Shown piece after piece: positions 8,104 through 16,918 of a stretch of 64,000 nucleotides of DNA (the first letter of the stretch is position 1; every line of letters starts with the position of its first letter). The notes beneath the pieces are model-generated. The model was given only the letters and a program-made list of their open reading frames with translations, had not been told where the DNA came from and ran no database searches. Position numbers and translations under genes: made by a program. Source of the DNA: Psychrobacillus faecigallinarum (GTDB taxonomy: Bacteria; Bacillota; Bacilli; Bacillales_A; Planococcaceae); the NCBI RefSeq assembly GCF_014836595.1, contig NZ_JACSQO010000008.1, positions 4,019 through 68,018 on the forward strand. The letters run 5' to 3'.

Positions 8104-8585
8104 TAGCGAGTCACCTCCATAATTGCTTTTTCGAACTTAGTTAAGGAACGCAAAACATCTGCTTTTGAAGCTTCCATATCCATCGCATGAATATAAAAGG
8201 TATCTCCCTCTGGATTTACTTCCATTACGACAGAACCAGGAGTTAAAGTAAGCAATAACGCAAGCGTCGTAATTTCCCATTCACTAGACAACTTCGTTCT
8301 ATAAGTAAATATCCCTGGCTTAATCTTTAGCTTAGGACTTAATATTTGTTTACTAATAACTATACTAGATGTAGCCAATTCTCTGATAAAGATAAATATC
8401 AATTTAATAATTGCAAATAGACGCTTTAAATAAAATTGTGTTCCAAAAAATCTATGCATAAGGAATACAATCCCGATTCCTACGAAGAACCCACTTACAA
8501 AAGTTTGTAATTGTAACTCCTCAGTGTCCATGAGCAGAGTCCACAAAAACGCTATAAATAAATTAAGTAGAAATTGTGCTGGCAT
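8103..8585 (-). CDS. mrpE: Na+/H+ antiporter subunit MrpE
   Basis: A 160-residue protein with two to three N-terminal membrane segments and a cytoplasmic C-terminal domain. LTLTPGSVVMEV and the DTFYIHAMD motif are typical of MrpE/MnhE. Length is close to the 158-residue Bacillus subtilis protein. It begins 18 bp after mrpD and overlaps the mrpF start by the TAATG junction, as expected for a tightly packed mrp operon. Confidence 0.94.
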   Translation of the reverse strand: MPAQFLLNLFIAFLWTLLMDTEELQLQTFVSGFFVGIGIVFLMHRFFGTQFYLKRLFAIIKLIFIFIRELATSSIVISKQILSPKLKIKPGIFTYRTKLSSEWEITTLALLLTLTPGSVVMEVNPEGDTFYIHAMDMEASKADVLRSLTKFEKAIMEVTR

Positions 8586-8603
8586 TGTTAATCACCTCTC
8601 CCA

Positions 8604-10091
8604 TTACTCTTCTCCGCCTAATATCGCATCAATATATATGGCAGGATTAGACAGCGTATTTGCTGCATCAGTAACATATCCGGAAATTACCTCTGCTCCT
8701 AGTCCTAGCGCAAGCGTTCCAATACCTAATAGGAAAATTGGAAAAATCATACTAAACTTCATAGGAGTTTCATCCTCTAAGCTGATGATTGTTTCACCGA
8801 AAATAGAGTTTAAGAATATACGAAGTAAAGAATACAGAACTACTATACTGGAGAGGAATGCCAAAGCCAATAAAATATATGATCCTGACTCAATCGCCCC
8901 TTGTCCTACTAAAATTTTCCCTACGAAACCACTAAGTGGTGGAATCCCAGCTAAAGAACAAGTAACAACAAAGAACAGCCAACCAAGTAAAGGATAGTTT
9001 TTTATTAATCCACTAATTTCATTAATCTTTGTTTTCCCTGTTAAAGAAATCATCGTACCCACCAATAAAAATAGCATTGCTTTAGCAATCATGTCGTGCA
9101 CTATATAATAAATTGATCCCTCAATGGCTACAGGAGTTCCTATCGCTAAACCTACAAGCATAAATCCTACTGCAATCACTACATTATAGGAGGCTATTAA
9201 TCGTAAATCCTTATAAGCGATTGCTCCCATACAGCCTACGACGAGTGTAATTCCGGCCATAACACCAATAATCGTGTGAGTTACTAGCGTATCGTGATAA
9301 AAAATAATCGTAAAGGTACGGAACAATGCATAGATACCTACCTTTGTTAAAAGAGCTCCAAATAAGGCAGCGATTGCCATAGGAGGCGCACTATATGAAC
9401 CTGGCAACCAAAAGAATAGTAGAAGCCCTGCTTTTATACTAAATACGACTAAAAATAGTATACCTATAGTTGTTAGCAAGGGATCTTGCCCTGCTTCAGC
9501 TACTCTTTCTGAAAGGTGTGCCATATTGAGCGTTCCAAGAGAACCATATAAATAGGCAAGCGCTAGTAGGAAGAACCATGAAGCAATTACATTAATCACC
9601 ACATATTTAATAGATTCTCTTAGCTGGCGTTTTGTACCACCCAATGTTATTAGCACATAAGATGCCAGAAGCGTAACTTCGAAACACACAAATAGGTTAA
9701 ACATATCACCAGTTAAAAACGATCCGTTTACTCCAGCTAATAGGAACAACACAAACGGATAAAAGTACATCTTCTCGTGTCTTTCTCCAATGGAAGAGAA
9801 AGCATACATAACACAAAGTGCAGTTACAATGCTTGCAGTAAGCACTAGTAGCACTGAAAACGAATCAGCAACAAATAGAATTCCAAACGGAGGCTTCCAC
9901 CCACCAAAATCCAATCGAAGAATTCCTTCTAATTGAATCTTATTTAAGATAAATACACTAATCCCGGTGATTGATAACACCGTCAATAAAGTAATGATAC
10001 GTTGCAGCTTAATATATCGATTAAAGAATACTAATAATACTCCTATCATTATAGGAATTATTAAAGGCAAGACAATTATATTATTCATCAT
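8604..10091 (-). CDS. mrpD: Na+/H+ antiporter subunit MrpD
   Basis: A 495-residue, about 14-span proton-pumping subunit related to complex I NuoM/NuoN. The conserved transmembrane Glu is in FNLFVCFEVTLLASYV, and the key Lys region in SIKAGLLLFFWLPGSYSAPP. Two ATG codons lie at 10091 and 10088; either is possible, with AGAGG closer to optimal spacing for the second. The start overlaps mrpC by 11 bp. MrpA and MrpD together form the antiport core of the complex. Confidence 0.95.
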   Translation of the reverse strand: MMNNIIVLPLIIPIMIGVLLVFFNRYIKLQRIITLLTVLSITGISVFILNKIQLEGILRLDFGGWKPPFGILFVADSFSVLLVLTASIVTALCVMYAFSSIGERHEKMYFYPFVLFLLAGVNGSFLTGDMFNLFVCFEVTLLASYVLITLGGTKRQLRESIKYVVINVIASWFFLLALAYLYGSLGTLNMAHLSERVAEAGQDPLLTTIGILFLVVFSIKAGLLLFFWLPGSYSAPPMAIAALFGALLTKVGIYALFRTFTIIFYHDTLVTHTIIGVMAGITLVVGCMGAIAYKDLRLIASYNVVIAVGFMLVGLAIGTPVAIEGSIYYIVHDMIAKAMLFLLVGTMISLTGKTKINEISGLIKNYPLLGWLFFVVTCSLAGIPPLSGFVGKILVGQGAIESGSYILLALAFLSSIVVLYSLLRIFLNSIFGETIISLEDETPMKFSMIFPIFLLGIGTLALGLGAEVISGYVTDAANTLSNPAIYIDAILGGEE

Positions 10092-10419
10092 TTGTTCCTC
10101 TCAATGCATCCAGGTCATCTGTGCCAATATCCTGATACGCTCGGTATGCAAGAACAAGTATGAAAGCTGTTACTGCAAAGCTTATTACAATAGCAGTTAA
10201 TATCAAGGCTTGTGGCAACGCATCTGTATAAGGACCATCTGCTTCCTTTAACAAAGGCACATTCCCTCTTTTTAAATCTCCCATAGTCAATATGAGTAAA
10301 TGAGCTGCATGTGATAACACCGCAGTCCCTAAAATTACTCGAATAATATTACGTGAAAGGATTAGATAAGTAGCAACGGCAACTAAAATACCGATCAATA
10401 TAACCATAATTGTTTCCAT
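10081..10419 (-). CDS. mrpC: Na+/H+ antiporter subunit MrpC
   Basis: A 112-residue protein with three membrane spans, homologous to NuoK. RNIIRVILGTAVLSHAAHLL and TDALPQALILTAIVI are family motifs. The ATG is coupled to the mrpB stop (TAATG) with GAGGATG upstream. Its end overlaps mrpD. Confidence 0.94.
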   Translation of the reverse strand: METIMVILIGILVAVATYLILSRNIIRVILGTAVLSHAAHLLILTMGDLKRGNVPLLKEADGPYTDALPQALILTAIVISFAVTAFILVLAYRAYQDIGTDDLDALRGTNDE

Positions 10420-10844
10420 TAGCTATCATCCTCACTTATGCTTAAAATTATTGTAACTAGCACCCCAACTACCGTTAAAGCCACTCCTGCTTCAAAGATT
10501 GTGACGGTTGTAAGCTCTGTTTTACCGAAAATAGGCAAATCAAAATAGGCAAATGATTGTGACATAAATGGCACCCCAAATATCAATGAACCAAAACCGG
10601 TTGCTGTTGCTAATAGCACTCCCACAGCAGCTACTAGCTTAAAGTCTAAGGGAAGACTATTATGAACCTTTTCTATGCCATTCGATAAGTACAGCAGAAC
10701 AAATGCTGAGGCTAATACTAAGCCTCCGATGAAGCCTCCTCCCGGCGTGTTATGACCTGAAAGAAATAAATAAACCCCAAAGGTTAAAATAATAAACACA
10801 CCTATTTTAGCAACATTTCGAAGAATAACATCATTAATTTTCAC
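10419..10844 (-). CDS. mrpB: Na+/H+ antiporter subunit MrpB
   Basis: A 141-residue membrane protein with four hydrophobic segments. The motif LSGHNTPGGGFIGGLVLASA is diagnostic for MrpB and for the MrpB-like domain that also ends MrpA. It initiates at GTG 10844 after GGAGG, inside the last 11 bp of mrpA. Confidence 0.94.
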   Translation of the reverse strand: MKINDVILRNVAKIGVFIILTFGVYLFLSGHNTPGGGFIGGLVLASAFVLLYLSNGIEKVHNSLPLDFKLVAAVGVLLATATGFGSLIFGVPFMSQSFAYFDLPIFGKTELTTVTIFEAGVALTVVGVLVTIILSISEDDS

Positions 10845-13242
10845 TATCGGTATCCTCCTTTTTTGCTCTAAGCTTAATCATGGTATATACACCTAAGCCA
10901 GCTATAAAGAGAACGACTACTTCTAACATAGTATCAAAGCCACGGAAATCCCCTAATATAGCATTAACAATATTAGTTCCTCCAGCTAAATTATAAGCAT
11001 CTTCAAATAGGTAAGAAATCCTTTCAAACTGGTCATAATTTAACACAGACAAACCAACTAAAACTACTACTAGCCCTACCCCGATTGATATAATGGCATT
11101 CATGTTCTTGGTTTTCAAGGATACTTTTTCTTTTTTCCAATCTGGTAAATGAGAGAACGCCAATAGGAAAAGTGCAGTGGTTACTGACTCAACTACCAAT
11201 TGTGTCAATGCGAGATCAGGAGCTCTGAATATTACAAAGAAAATAGCTACGGTATAACCTAAAACTCCATTGAGTAAAGTTGCAGTAATTCTCGATTTAG
11301 CACGTAGCATGGCCAAGCTAGCAATTACCATAATAATCACCAAAATAATCTCATATGCACTAAACTTAGCACTTGGGGTTGTATCAACTGAAAATGCTCC
11401 TGAAATTATTAAATAGCCACCAACTGTCACAATAAAGAATATATAAATATATAGAAGATAGTCTCTTAAATAACCTGTCATATAACTTTTCGTTGTAACT
11501 GTAGACTGCTTCTCTGAAAAATTTAAAAAGTTGGTATATAAAGCATTAAAGGAATATTTCTGTGGTAATATGCTATAAATTGGTCTCCAATATTTTAAAA
11601 TCTTAAAAAGAAGAAAACCGACAACTATTACTCCAACTGTCATCTGTAGCTCCGTATTAAAACCATGCCATGCGTAAATAGAGGGTGTTAGTTTCTCCGG
11701 ATCACCAAAAGTTGGATAGATACTAGCCATTGCTGGCTTCAATATATAATTCCCTAATATATTTGGAAAGAAAAATATACCTACAACAAAAACGCTTAAT
11801 ATGATTGGCGATATAAGCATACCAATCGGTGCTTCATGAATCGGTTTATCCAGTTTTTCCGGCTGTGCATCACCCAGAAAGGTTTTAAAGATGAAAATCA
11901 TACAATATACAAACGTTAGCACACTCCCTATCCATGCGATGACCGGGAAAATAATACCCCAATTTTGCAAGGAGAAGACATCTGCCTCCATTATATAAAC
12001 GGTAGCCGTAAAAAACATTTCCTTACTTAAAAATCCATTAAATGGCGGCAATCCTGCCATTGATAAGCTACCAATTGTCCCTACTGTAAAAGTAATCGGC
12101 ATTAAAGTCATTAACCCGCCTAATCTTCGAATATCCCGTGTTCCAAGCTCGTGGTCAAGGATACCAACAACCATAAACAGAGCACCCTTAAATGTGGAAT
12201 GATTAATCATATGGAATAGTGCTGCAAAGGTGGCCTGAGTATAAATAACCGAATCCTCAGAGTAACCATATTGTAATGCAACTGAACCAAGACCTAGTAA
12301 ACTCATAATTAGGCCAAGCTGACTAACTGTGGAGAAAGCAAGTAATGCCTTTAAATCTGTTTGCTTAACTGCATTAAAGGACCCCCAGAACATGGTGATC
12401 ATCCCAACAATACTAACTGTCCAAAACCATATTTGGTCTACTCCAAATATTGGTGTAAAACGCGCCACCAAATATATTCCTGCTTTAACCATAGTTGCTG
12501 AATGTAAGTAAGCACTAACTGGTGTCGGCGCTTCCATCGCATCTGGTAACCATATGTGGAATGGAAACTGAGCAGATTTAGTGAATGCACCCAACAGGAT
12601 TAAAATCATGGCAGGTACGAATAAATGATGATTCGTAATTTCCAATACCATCGGAATGATTTCTCGAATACTGAAGGTGCCAGTCATTGTATGCAGCATG
12701 ATAAATCCTACTAGCATTGCTATACCACCGCTGACAGTAATAAGCATAGCCTTTTGAGCCCCACGTCTAGAAGCATTACGATGGCTCCAGAAGGCTATTA
12801 ATAAGAAAGAGGAAACACTCGTTAGTTCCCAAAACACATATAAAACCATCAGGTTATCAGAAAACACTACACCTAGCATGGCTCCCATAAATAACAAGAG
12901 GTAACAATAAAAATGATGTAAAGATTCCTTAGTGGAAAGATAAAAAATAGAATATAGTATAACTAAACTACCTACACCAGTAATAAGTAAACCTAATATT
13001 ATACTTAGACCATCTAAATAAGTAGTGAAGTTTATATCTAATGAGGGGATCCAGCTATATGTGTGAGAGTATGTTTTTCCACTTGCAATTGAGGGAATAT
13101 AGCTTGCAAGCATTGCAAACAAGATGGTCGGTACTAGCAACACAAACCAACCAATATGTATTTTTTTAAAATTCCTATAAAAAATCGGTATAATTGCGGC
13201 TACTATAAAAGGTAAAATAATAGCAAAGTTAACAGAAAACAA
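10834..13242 (-). CDS. mrpA: Na+/H+ antiporter subunit MrpA (long form)
   Basis: An 802-residue NuoL-like subunit. The proton-channel Glu is in VLYVFWELTSVSSF and the Lys helix in GAFTKSAQFPFHIWLPDAM. The C-terminal 200 residues form the extra MrpA-specific helices and an MrpB-like domain. I place the start at TTG 13242: GGAGG lies six bases ahead, the protein then begins MFSVNFAIILPF as in known MrpA proteins, and total length matches the 801-residue Bacillus subtilis protein; the ATG at 13263 would put the ribosome site inside the gene. First gene of the operon. The complex supports alkali and Na+ tolerance. Confidence 0.95.
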   Translation of the reverse strand: MFSVNFAIILPFIVAAIIPIFYRNFKKIHIGWFVLLVPTILFAMLASYIPSIASGKTYSHTYSWIPSLDINFTTYLDGLSIILGLLITGVGSLVILYSIFYLSTKESLHHFYCYLLLFMGAMLGVVFSDNLMVLYVFWELTSVSSFLLIAFWSHRNASRRGAQKAMLITVSGGIAMLVGFIMLHTMTGTFSIREIIPMVLEITNHHLFVPAMILILLGAFTKSAQFPFHIWLPDAMEAPTPVSAYLHSATMVKAGIYLVARFTPIFGVDQIWFWTVSIVGMITMFWGSFNAVKQTDLKALLAFSTVSQLGLIMSLLGLGSVALQYGYSEDSVIYTQATFAALFHMINHSTFKGALFMVVGILDHELGTRDIRRLGGLMTLMPITFTVGTIGSLSMAGLPPFNGFLSKEMFFTATVYIMEADVFSLQNWGIIFPVIAWIGSVLTFVYCMIFIFKTFLGDAQPEKLDKPIHEAPIGMLISPIILSVFVVGIFFFPNILGNYILKPAMASIYPTFGDPEKLTPSIYAWHGFNTELQMTVGVIVVGFLLFKILKYWRPIYSILPQKYSFNALYTNFLNFSEKQSTVTTKSYMTGYLRDYLLYIYIFFIVTVGGYLIISGAFSVDTTPSAKFSAYEIILVIIMVIASLAMLRAKSRITATLLNGVLGYTVAIFFVIFRAPDLALTQLVVESVTTALFLLAFSHLPDWKKEKVSLKTKNMNAIISIGVGLVVVLVGLSVLNYDQFERISYLFEDAYNLAGGTNIVNAILGDFRGFDTMLEVVVLFIAGLGVYTMIKLRAKKEDTDSEN

Positions 13243-13772
13243 ATTGTAACCTCCTATTTCCATATATTGAGGGTATTTTCTATATAGAAAGATTTATTTC
13301 ATTTGAAAGAGAGACTTGACTATAAGGGTAACTAGTTGCATAATAGGATTCCATATGGGGTTCCAATAAGAGCATTAGTTGAAACAGGGGTGTTTACCAT
13401 TGCTGAATTTAAGCTAACTTGTTTGGTGTGATTTATAACGAAATGAGTGGCTACAAAACGTATAGACAAGGACAGTTAATAGTCCTATTTATAGAGGGTA
13501 TGTCCAATGCATAAGAGGTTAGGAGCAAAACAATCCTCTATGCAAATTTTAATAGTGAATCAAAGACAATTTTTTTAAAACATTTAGAGCATATGGTAAA
13601 TCTTTAGAACTCCTTAAAAATAATTAATAGTATTTTCATGATTTTCCTAAGTAAATTATACACTAAATGATGCATCTCTGCACTTCTGGTGTTTACAATA
13701 GCTTATAATTTGCAATATTTTATACATGTTACTAGAATAGATGAGACTATAATAAATGAGGTGTAGACAACC
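13243..13772. other. 530-bp intergenic region between divergent mrpA and USP gene, with one hairpin
   Basis: It must hold both divergent promoters. The clearest structure is a stem at 13509-13543: GCATAAGAGG pairs with CCTCTATGC (one bulge), then an AT-rich tail. A smaller stem GGAC/GTCC is at about 13471-13486. No open frame has a credible ribosome site. Function of the hairpin is unknown. Confidence 0.5.
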
Positions 13773-14456
13773 GTGAAACGCGTAAAAGGTAGAATGGACG
13801 AAAGTATACTTGTCTGCGTATACTATGGACCAAATGGTGAACGACTCATTAGAAGAGGACACAAGATGGCAAGTATTATGGACTGTCCACTCTATATCTT
13901 AACTGTGGATCCACTTCCGTACGATGCTTTCGATGCGGAAAAATCAGGATACGTAGAGCAGTGGAGATCTTTAGCAGATGAACTAGACGTGGAAGAATTT
14001 ATCATCCGTGATAATGAAAAGCGTCCTTCTCCTAAAGTGATTAAGGAAGTAGCACATCAATTTAATATCACCCAGATTATTATCGGACAAACAGCTCAGA
14101 GCAGATGGGAAGAAATTACGAAAGGCTCCTTTATGAATGTACTATTAAAGGAAATCCCATTTGTAGATTTCCATGTGGTTTCGGTGGAACGTGCGATAAA
14201 AGAAGAAGAAGAAGGAATATTTGAAAAAGGTGTAAGAGCCTATTTGGTGAATGATGGAGATACTTATAAAGTATCCTTTACCTGTGCAAAGAATATGTGT
14301 CAGGAAGGAATTTTCTTTAAAGAAATTGGTACAGATTTTGATAATGGGATATTCAAATTTATGCATAATAACAAAATGCAGCAAGTTCATATCCAAGACA
14401 ATCTAGTAACTGATCCATCTCAAGTTCCAGCTGATTGTAGACTAAAAGCAAGATAA
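13773..14456 (+). CDS. Universal-stress-protein (KdpD-type USP domain) protein
   Basis: A 227-residue soluble protein. Residues about 9-130 form a USP/UspA-like alpha/beta nucleotide-binding fold: ESILVCVYYGPNGERLIRRG at the first strand and IIIGQTAQSRWEEITKGS near the end, where G-x2-x-S/G-type phosphate-binding residues fall. The pattern is closest to the cytoplasmic USP domain of KdpD sensor kinases, here without any kinase. The C-terminal 90 residues are unrecognised. GTG 13773 follows GAGGTG by nine bases; ATG 13794 is an alternative. It is divergent from mrpA, so a link with monovalent cation homeostasis is possible but unproven. Confidence 0.7.
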   Translation: MKRVKGRMDESILVCVYYGPNGERLIRRGHKMASIMDCPLYILTVDPLPYDAFDAEKSGYVEQWRSLADELDVEEFIIRDNEKRPSPKVIKEVAHQFNITQIIIGQTAQSRWEEITKGSFMNVLLKEIPFVDFHVVSVERAIKEEEEGIFEKGVRAYLVNDGDTYKVSFTCAKNMCQEGIFFKEIGTDFDNGIFKFMHNNKMQQVHIQDNLVTDPSQVPADCRLKAR

Positions 14457-14462
14457 TATATA

Positions 14463-14493
14463 AGAGCAATCCTTTATGGATTGCTCTTTTTTT
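14463..14493 (+). terminator. Intrinsic terminator of the USP gene
   Basis: AGAGCAATCC pairs with GGATTGCTCT around TTTAT, followed by a run of T. Confidence 0.93.
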
Positions 14494-14496
14494 GTA

Positions 14497-14612
14497 AATA
14501 TGAAAGCTCGGCGCTGCTCCTGCGTAAGCTCGCTACAAACAAGAGCGTTTGGAATGACTAAGGAACTGTCCCTTCACTTTTCTCCATTTAACTGACACAG
14601 GCGCTTGCGCTT
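14497..14612. repeat. Probable intergenic repeat remnant (GC-rich segments)
   Basis: A GC-rich patch unlike its AT-rich surroundings contains CTCGGCGCTGCTCCTGCG, GGAACTGTCCC and AGGCGCTTGCGC. Similar short palindromic pieces are scattered in many Bacillaceae genomes. No second copy is in this window, so it is a suspicion from base composition and remembered motifs. Confidence 0.35.
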
Positions 14613-14615
14613 TTC

Positions 14616-15824
14616 TTATGCCGCAACCTTCCCATCCTTTGGTAGAGCAAAAGCTACTAATCCTAATATAGGAAGAAGCGACACAACCACCATAGTTGAA
14701 TACACTCCTATGTAATCCATAAGAATACCAATAACTACTGCTCCTATAGCTCCCATTCCAAACGCCAATCCAACCGTAAGACCAGCCATTGTTCCAATTT
14801 TGTTCGGAACTAGCTCTTGTGCGTAAACAACTGTCACGGAAAAACTGAGCATGATTGAAAATCCAATAGCAGTTAGTAGTATTAAAATAGCCCAAACAGG
14901 CACATAAGGTAATACAAGACACAATGGTATTGGTACAATGGTTGAAATGACAATCACTTTTTTTCTTCCAATCCTATCAGCCATCGGACCTCCAAAAAAC
15001 GTCCCCACTGCCCCCATAGCTAAAAACAAGAAAATAATTAGTTGGCCTTTATCTGTTACGAAGTTATAGTTTTCCGTCAAATGAAAAATATAAAAGCTAG
15101 TAATATTCGTAACATAAAAAGAGCGCACAAAAATAATTATCATTAAAAGCCCTAGTGCAATCCCTACCTGTTTCTTAGTCAATACAGGCAAAGAAGATAT
15201 AAATGCTTTTTTCTTAGCACCTAAACCCGCTTCTCTTAGTTGTTCCTTATACCATCTAGAAATTTTACTCAATATAAAAATACCTATCGCAGCAACGATT
15301 AAAAATAACGCAGCTCCTCTTTGTCCAAGCGGAAGTAGTATGAATCCACTAATAAGAGGGGCTAAAGCTTGTCCAGAATTCCCTCCAACCTGATAAATCG
15401 ATTGAGATAGTCCTCTTTTATTCCCCGCTGCCATATAAGAAACCCTAGACCCCTCCGGATGGAATACTGCTGATCCCAAGCCTAAAAATATAACAGCTAC
15501 GAGTATTATCCAGTAATCTGGTGCAAAAGCTAATCCTGCCACACCGATAAAAGAACTTACCATTCCTAGAGGAAGAGCATATGGCATTGGCTTTTTATCA
15601 CTTATAAAGCCAACCACTGGCTGTAGTATAGAAGCAACTATATTAAGGGAAAATGTTATAAATCCTAACTGAGTAAAGGTTAATCCAAGTTCACCTCTAA
15701 ATATTGGAAACATAGCTGGGACAACAGATTGTAAAGTGTCATTAAAAAGATGACATATTCCCATAGCCACCATAATAGGATAGACAGGATTCCCCTGCCT
15801 ATTCAGAGTTTCTGTTTGCGACAA
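14616..15824 (-). CDS. MFS exporter, fosmidomycin-resistance (Fsr/YfnC) type
   Basis: A 402-residue major facilitator with 12 predicted spans. The N-terminal GICHLFNDTLQSVVPAMFP and the FISDKKPMP loop are typical of the Fsr subfamily, drug:H+ antiporters named for fosmidomycin resistance in E. coli. A second MFS motif (GGPMADRIGRKK) opens the C-terminal half. AGGGAGGTG precedes the ATG. It stands alone on the minus strand. The real substrate is not deducible from sequence. Confidence 0.85.
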   Translation of the reverse strand: MSQTETLNRQGNPVYPIMVAMGICHLFNDTLQSVVPAMFPIFRGELGLTFTQLGFITFSLNIVASILQPVVGFISDKKPMPYALPLGMVSSFIGVAGLAFAPDYWIILVAVIFLGLGSAVFHPEGSRVSYMAAGNKRGLSQSIYQVGGNSGQALAPLISGFILLPLGQRGAALFLIVAAIGIFILSKISRWYKEQLREAGLGAKKKAFISSLPVLTKKQVGIALGLLMIIIFVRSFYVTNITSFYIFHLTENYNFVTDKGQLIIFLFLAMGAVGTFFGGPMADRIGRKKVIVISTIVPIPLCLVLPYVPVWAILILLTAIGFSIMLSFSVTVVYAQELVPNKIGTMAGLTVGLAFGMGAIGAVVIGILMDYIGVYSTMVVVSLLPILGLVAFALPKDGKVAA

Positions 15825-16141
15825 TTTACCACACCTCCCTATAAAAATAGTTTTTGGATCAATTTTATAATTGCTATCTATATGAAAAACACGAACAAAA
15901 AAAGAATATAAATGATTTCCACTTTAATCGGTCATTTCTCATTTAGCTGATATCGTCGCAGCTTTTACAATCAAAAAGTTATAAATATTCATGTTTAATA
16001 GTAAGTGCAATTTATGAAAATAACCCAATTTAGTTATTATATCGCAAAATCATTGAATTTATAAAATTTTCCTAAAAGAGAATAGTTAGATGCTAGTGGG
16101 TCACAATACATAGAAGTATATTAAAAGGAGTATTGATCACA
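15825..16141. other. 317-bp AT-rich divergent intergenic region
   Basis: Separates the Fsr-type exporter gene and the DUF421 gene. I see no gene, repeat or strong hairpin apart from the ribosome site AAAAGGAG for the downstream gene; the promoters are not clearly identifiable. Confidence 0.5.
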
Positions 16142-16840
16142 ATGGCTGATATAAGTTTTTGGGAAATGATTTGGAGAACTACCATCTCATTTGCAGTTTT
16201 GCTTTTTTTAGCACGCATAATGGGAAAGAAGCAGATAAGCCAATTAACTTTCTTTCATTACATTACAGGAATAACTATAGGATCTATCGCTTCGGAAATT
16301 GCTTCACAAAAAGAAACTCCCTTTGTGGACGGAATTATATCACTAATATGGTGGGCAGTACTTACAATCCTTATGACATATCTTTCACAGCTTTCCCCTA
16401 AGTTGCGTCTGCTTTTAGATGATGAGCCAACAATTATCATTAAAGATGGAAGAATATCTCTAAAATCCTTAAAATCTTCTCGCATGAACATGGATGATGT
16501 AATGATGTTATTAAGAGAACAATCCATCTTTTCTATAGACGATGTCCAGTATGCAGTATTAGAAACAAATGGAGAGCTAAGTGTGTTTAAAAAACCTGCA
16601 GAACAAAATGCAACAAAACAAGATGTGAAGGCAGACGTTTCCATGCCCACTTATATTCCAACCGAAATTATATCAGACGGTAAAATTGTACGGAAAAATC
16701 TAAAAGAATTGAAACTAGACGAAGAATGGGTAATGAAGAAGTTGCGCAAGCACGGGGTTCAGTCAGTCGATGAGGTATACTTTGCACAATTACAAACAAA
16801 TGGATCCCTTTCGGTTAACCTAAAAAATAATAGTCTATAA
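16142..16840 (+). CDS. DUF421 (YetF/YkjA-type) membrane protein
   Basis: A 232-residue protein. Three membrane segments occupy about residues 1-85 (including FLARIMGKKQISQLTFFHYI, the family signature), followed by two tandem soluble DUF421-type subdomains, each with a NGELSVF/NGSLSV ending, that form a periplasm- or cytoplasm-facing module. Bacillus YetF-type proteins are associated with spore germinant or membrane functions, but the biochemical role is not established. ATG 16142 is chosen over TTG 16133, which would be two bases from the AAGGAG. It is monocistronic. Confidence 0.87.
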   Translation: MADISFWEMIWRTTISFAVLLFLARIMGKKQISQLTFFHYITGITIGSIASEIASQKETPFVDGIISLIWWAVLTILMTYLSQLSPKLRLLLDDEPTIIIKDGRISLKSLKSSRMNMDDVMMLLREQSIFSIDDVQYAVLETNGELSVFKKPAEQNATKQDVKADVSMPTYIPTEIISDGKIVRKNLKELKLDEEWVMKKLRKHGVQSVDEVYFAQLQTNGSLSVNLKNNSL

Positions 16841-16858
16841 AATAACCATGAAGACAAC

Positions 16859-16892
16859 AAAAGGTATGGGGAATTTTTCCCCATACCTTTTT
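16859..16892. terminator. Bidirectional terminator between DUF421 gene and nagZ-like gene
   Basis: AAAGGTATGGGGAA pairs with TTCCCCATACCTTT with T- and A-runs outside. Confidence 0.93.
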
Positions 16893-16918
16893 ACTTCCTT
16901 TTAAATAGGAAGCTTTTG

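Noticed and set aside
8524..8997. 157-codon plus-strand frame across mrpE and mrpD
   Set aside because: Antisense to two clear mrp genes; no supporting signal.
14533..14922. 129-codon minus-strand frame at the end of the Fsr-type exporter gene
   Set aside because: Out-of-frame shadow of the exporter; composition (Cys, Trp, Tyr, Ser rich) is not protein-like.
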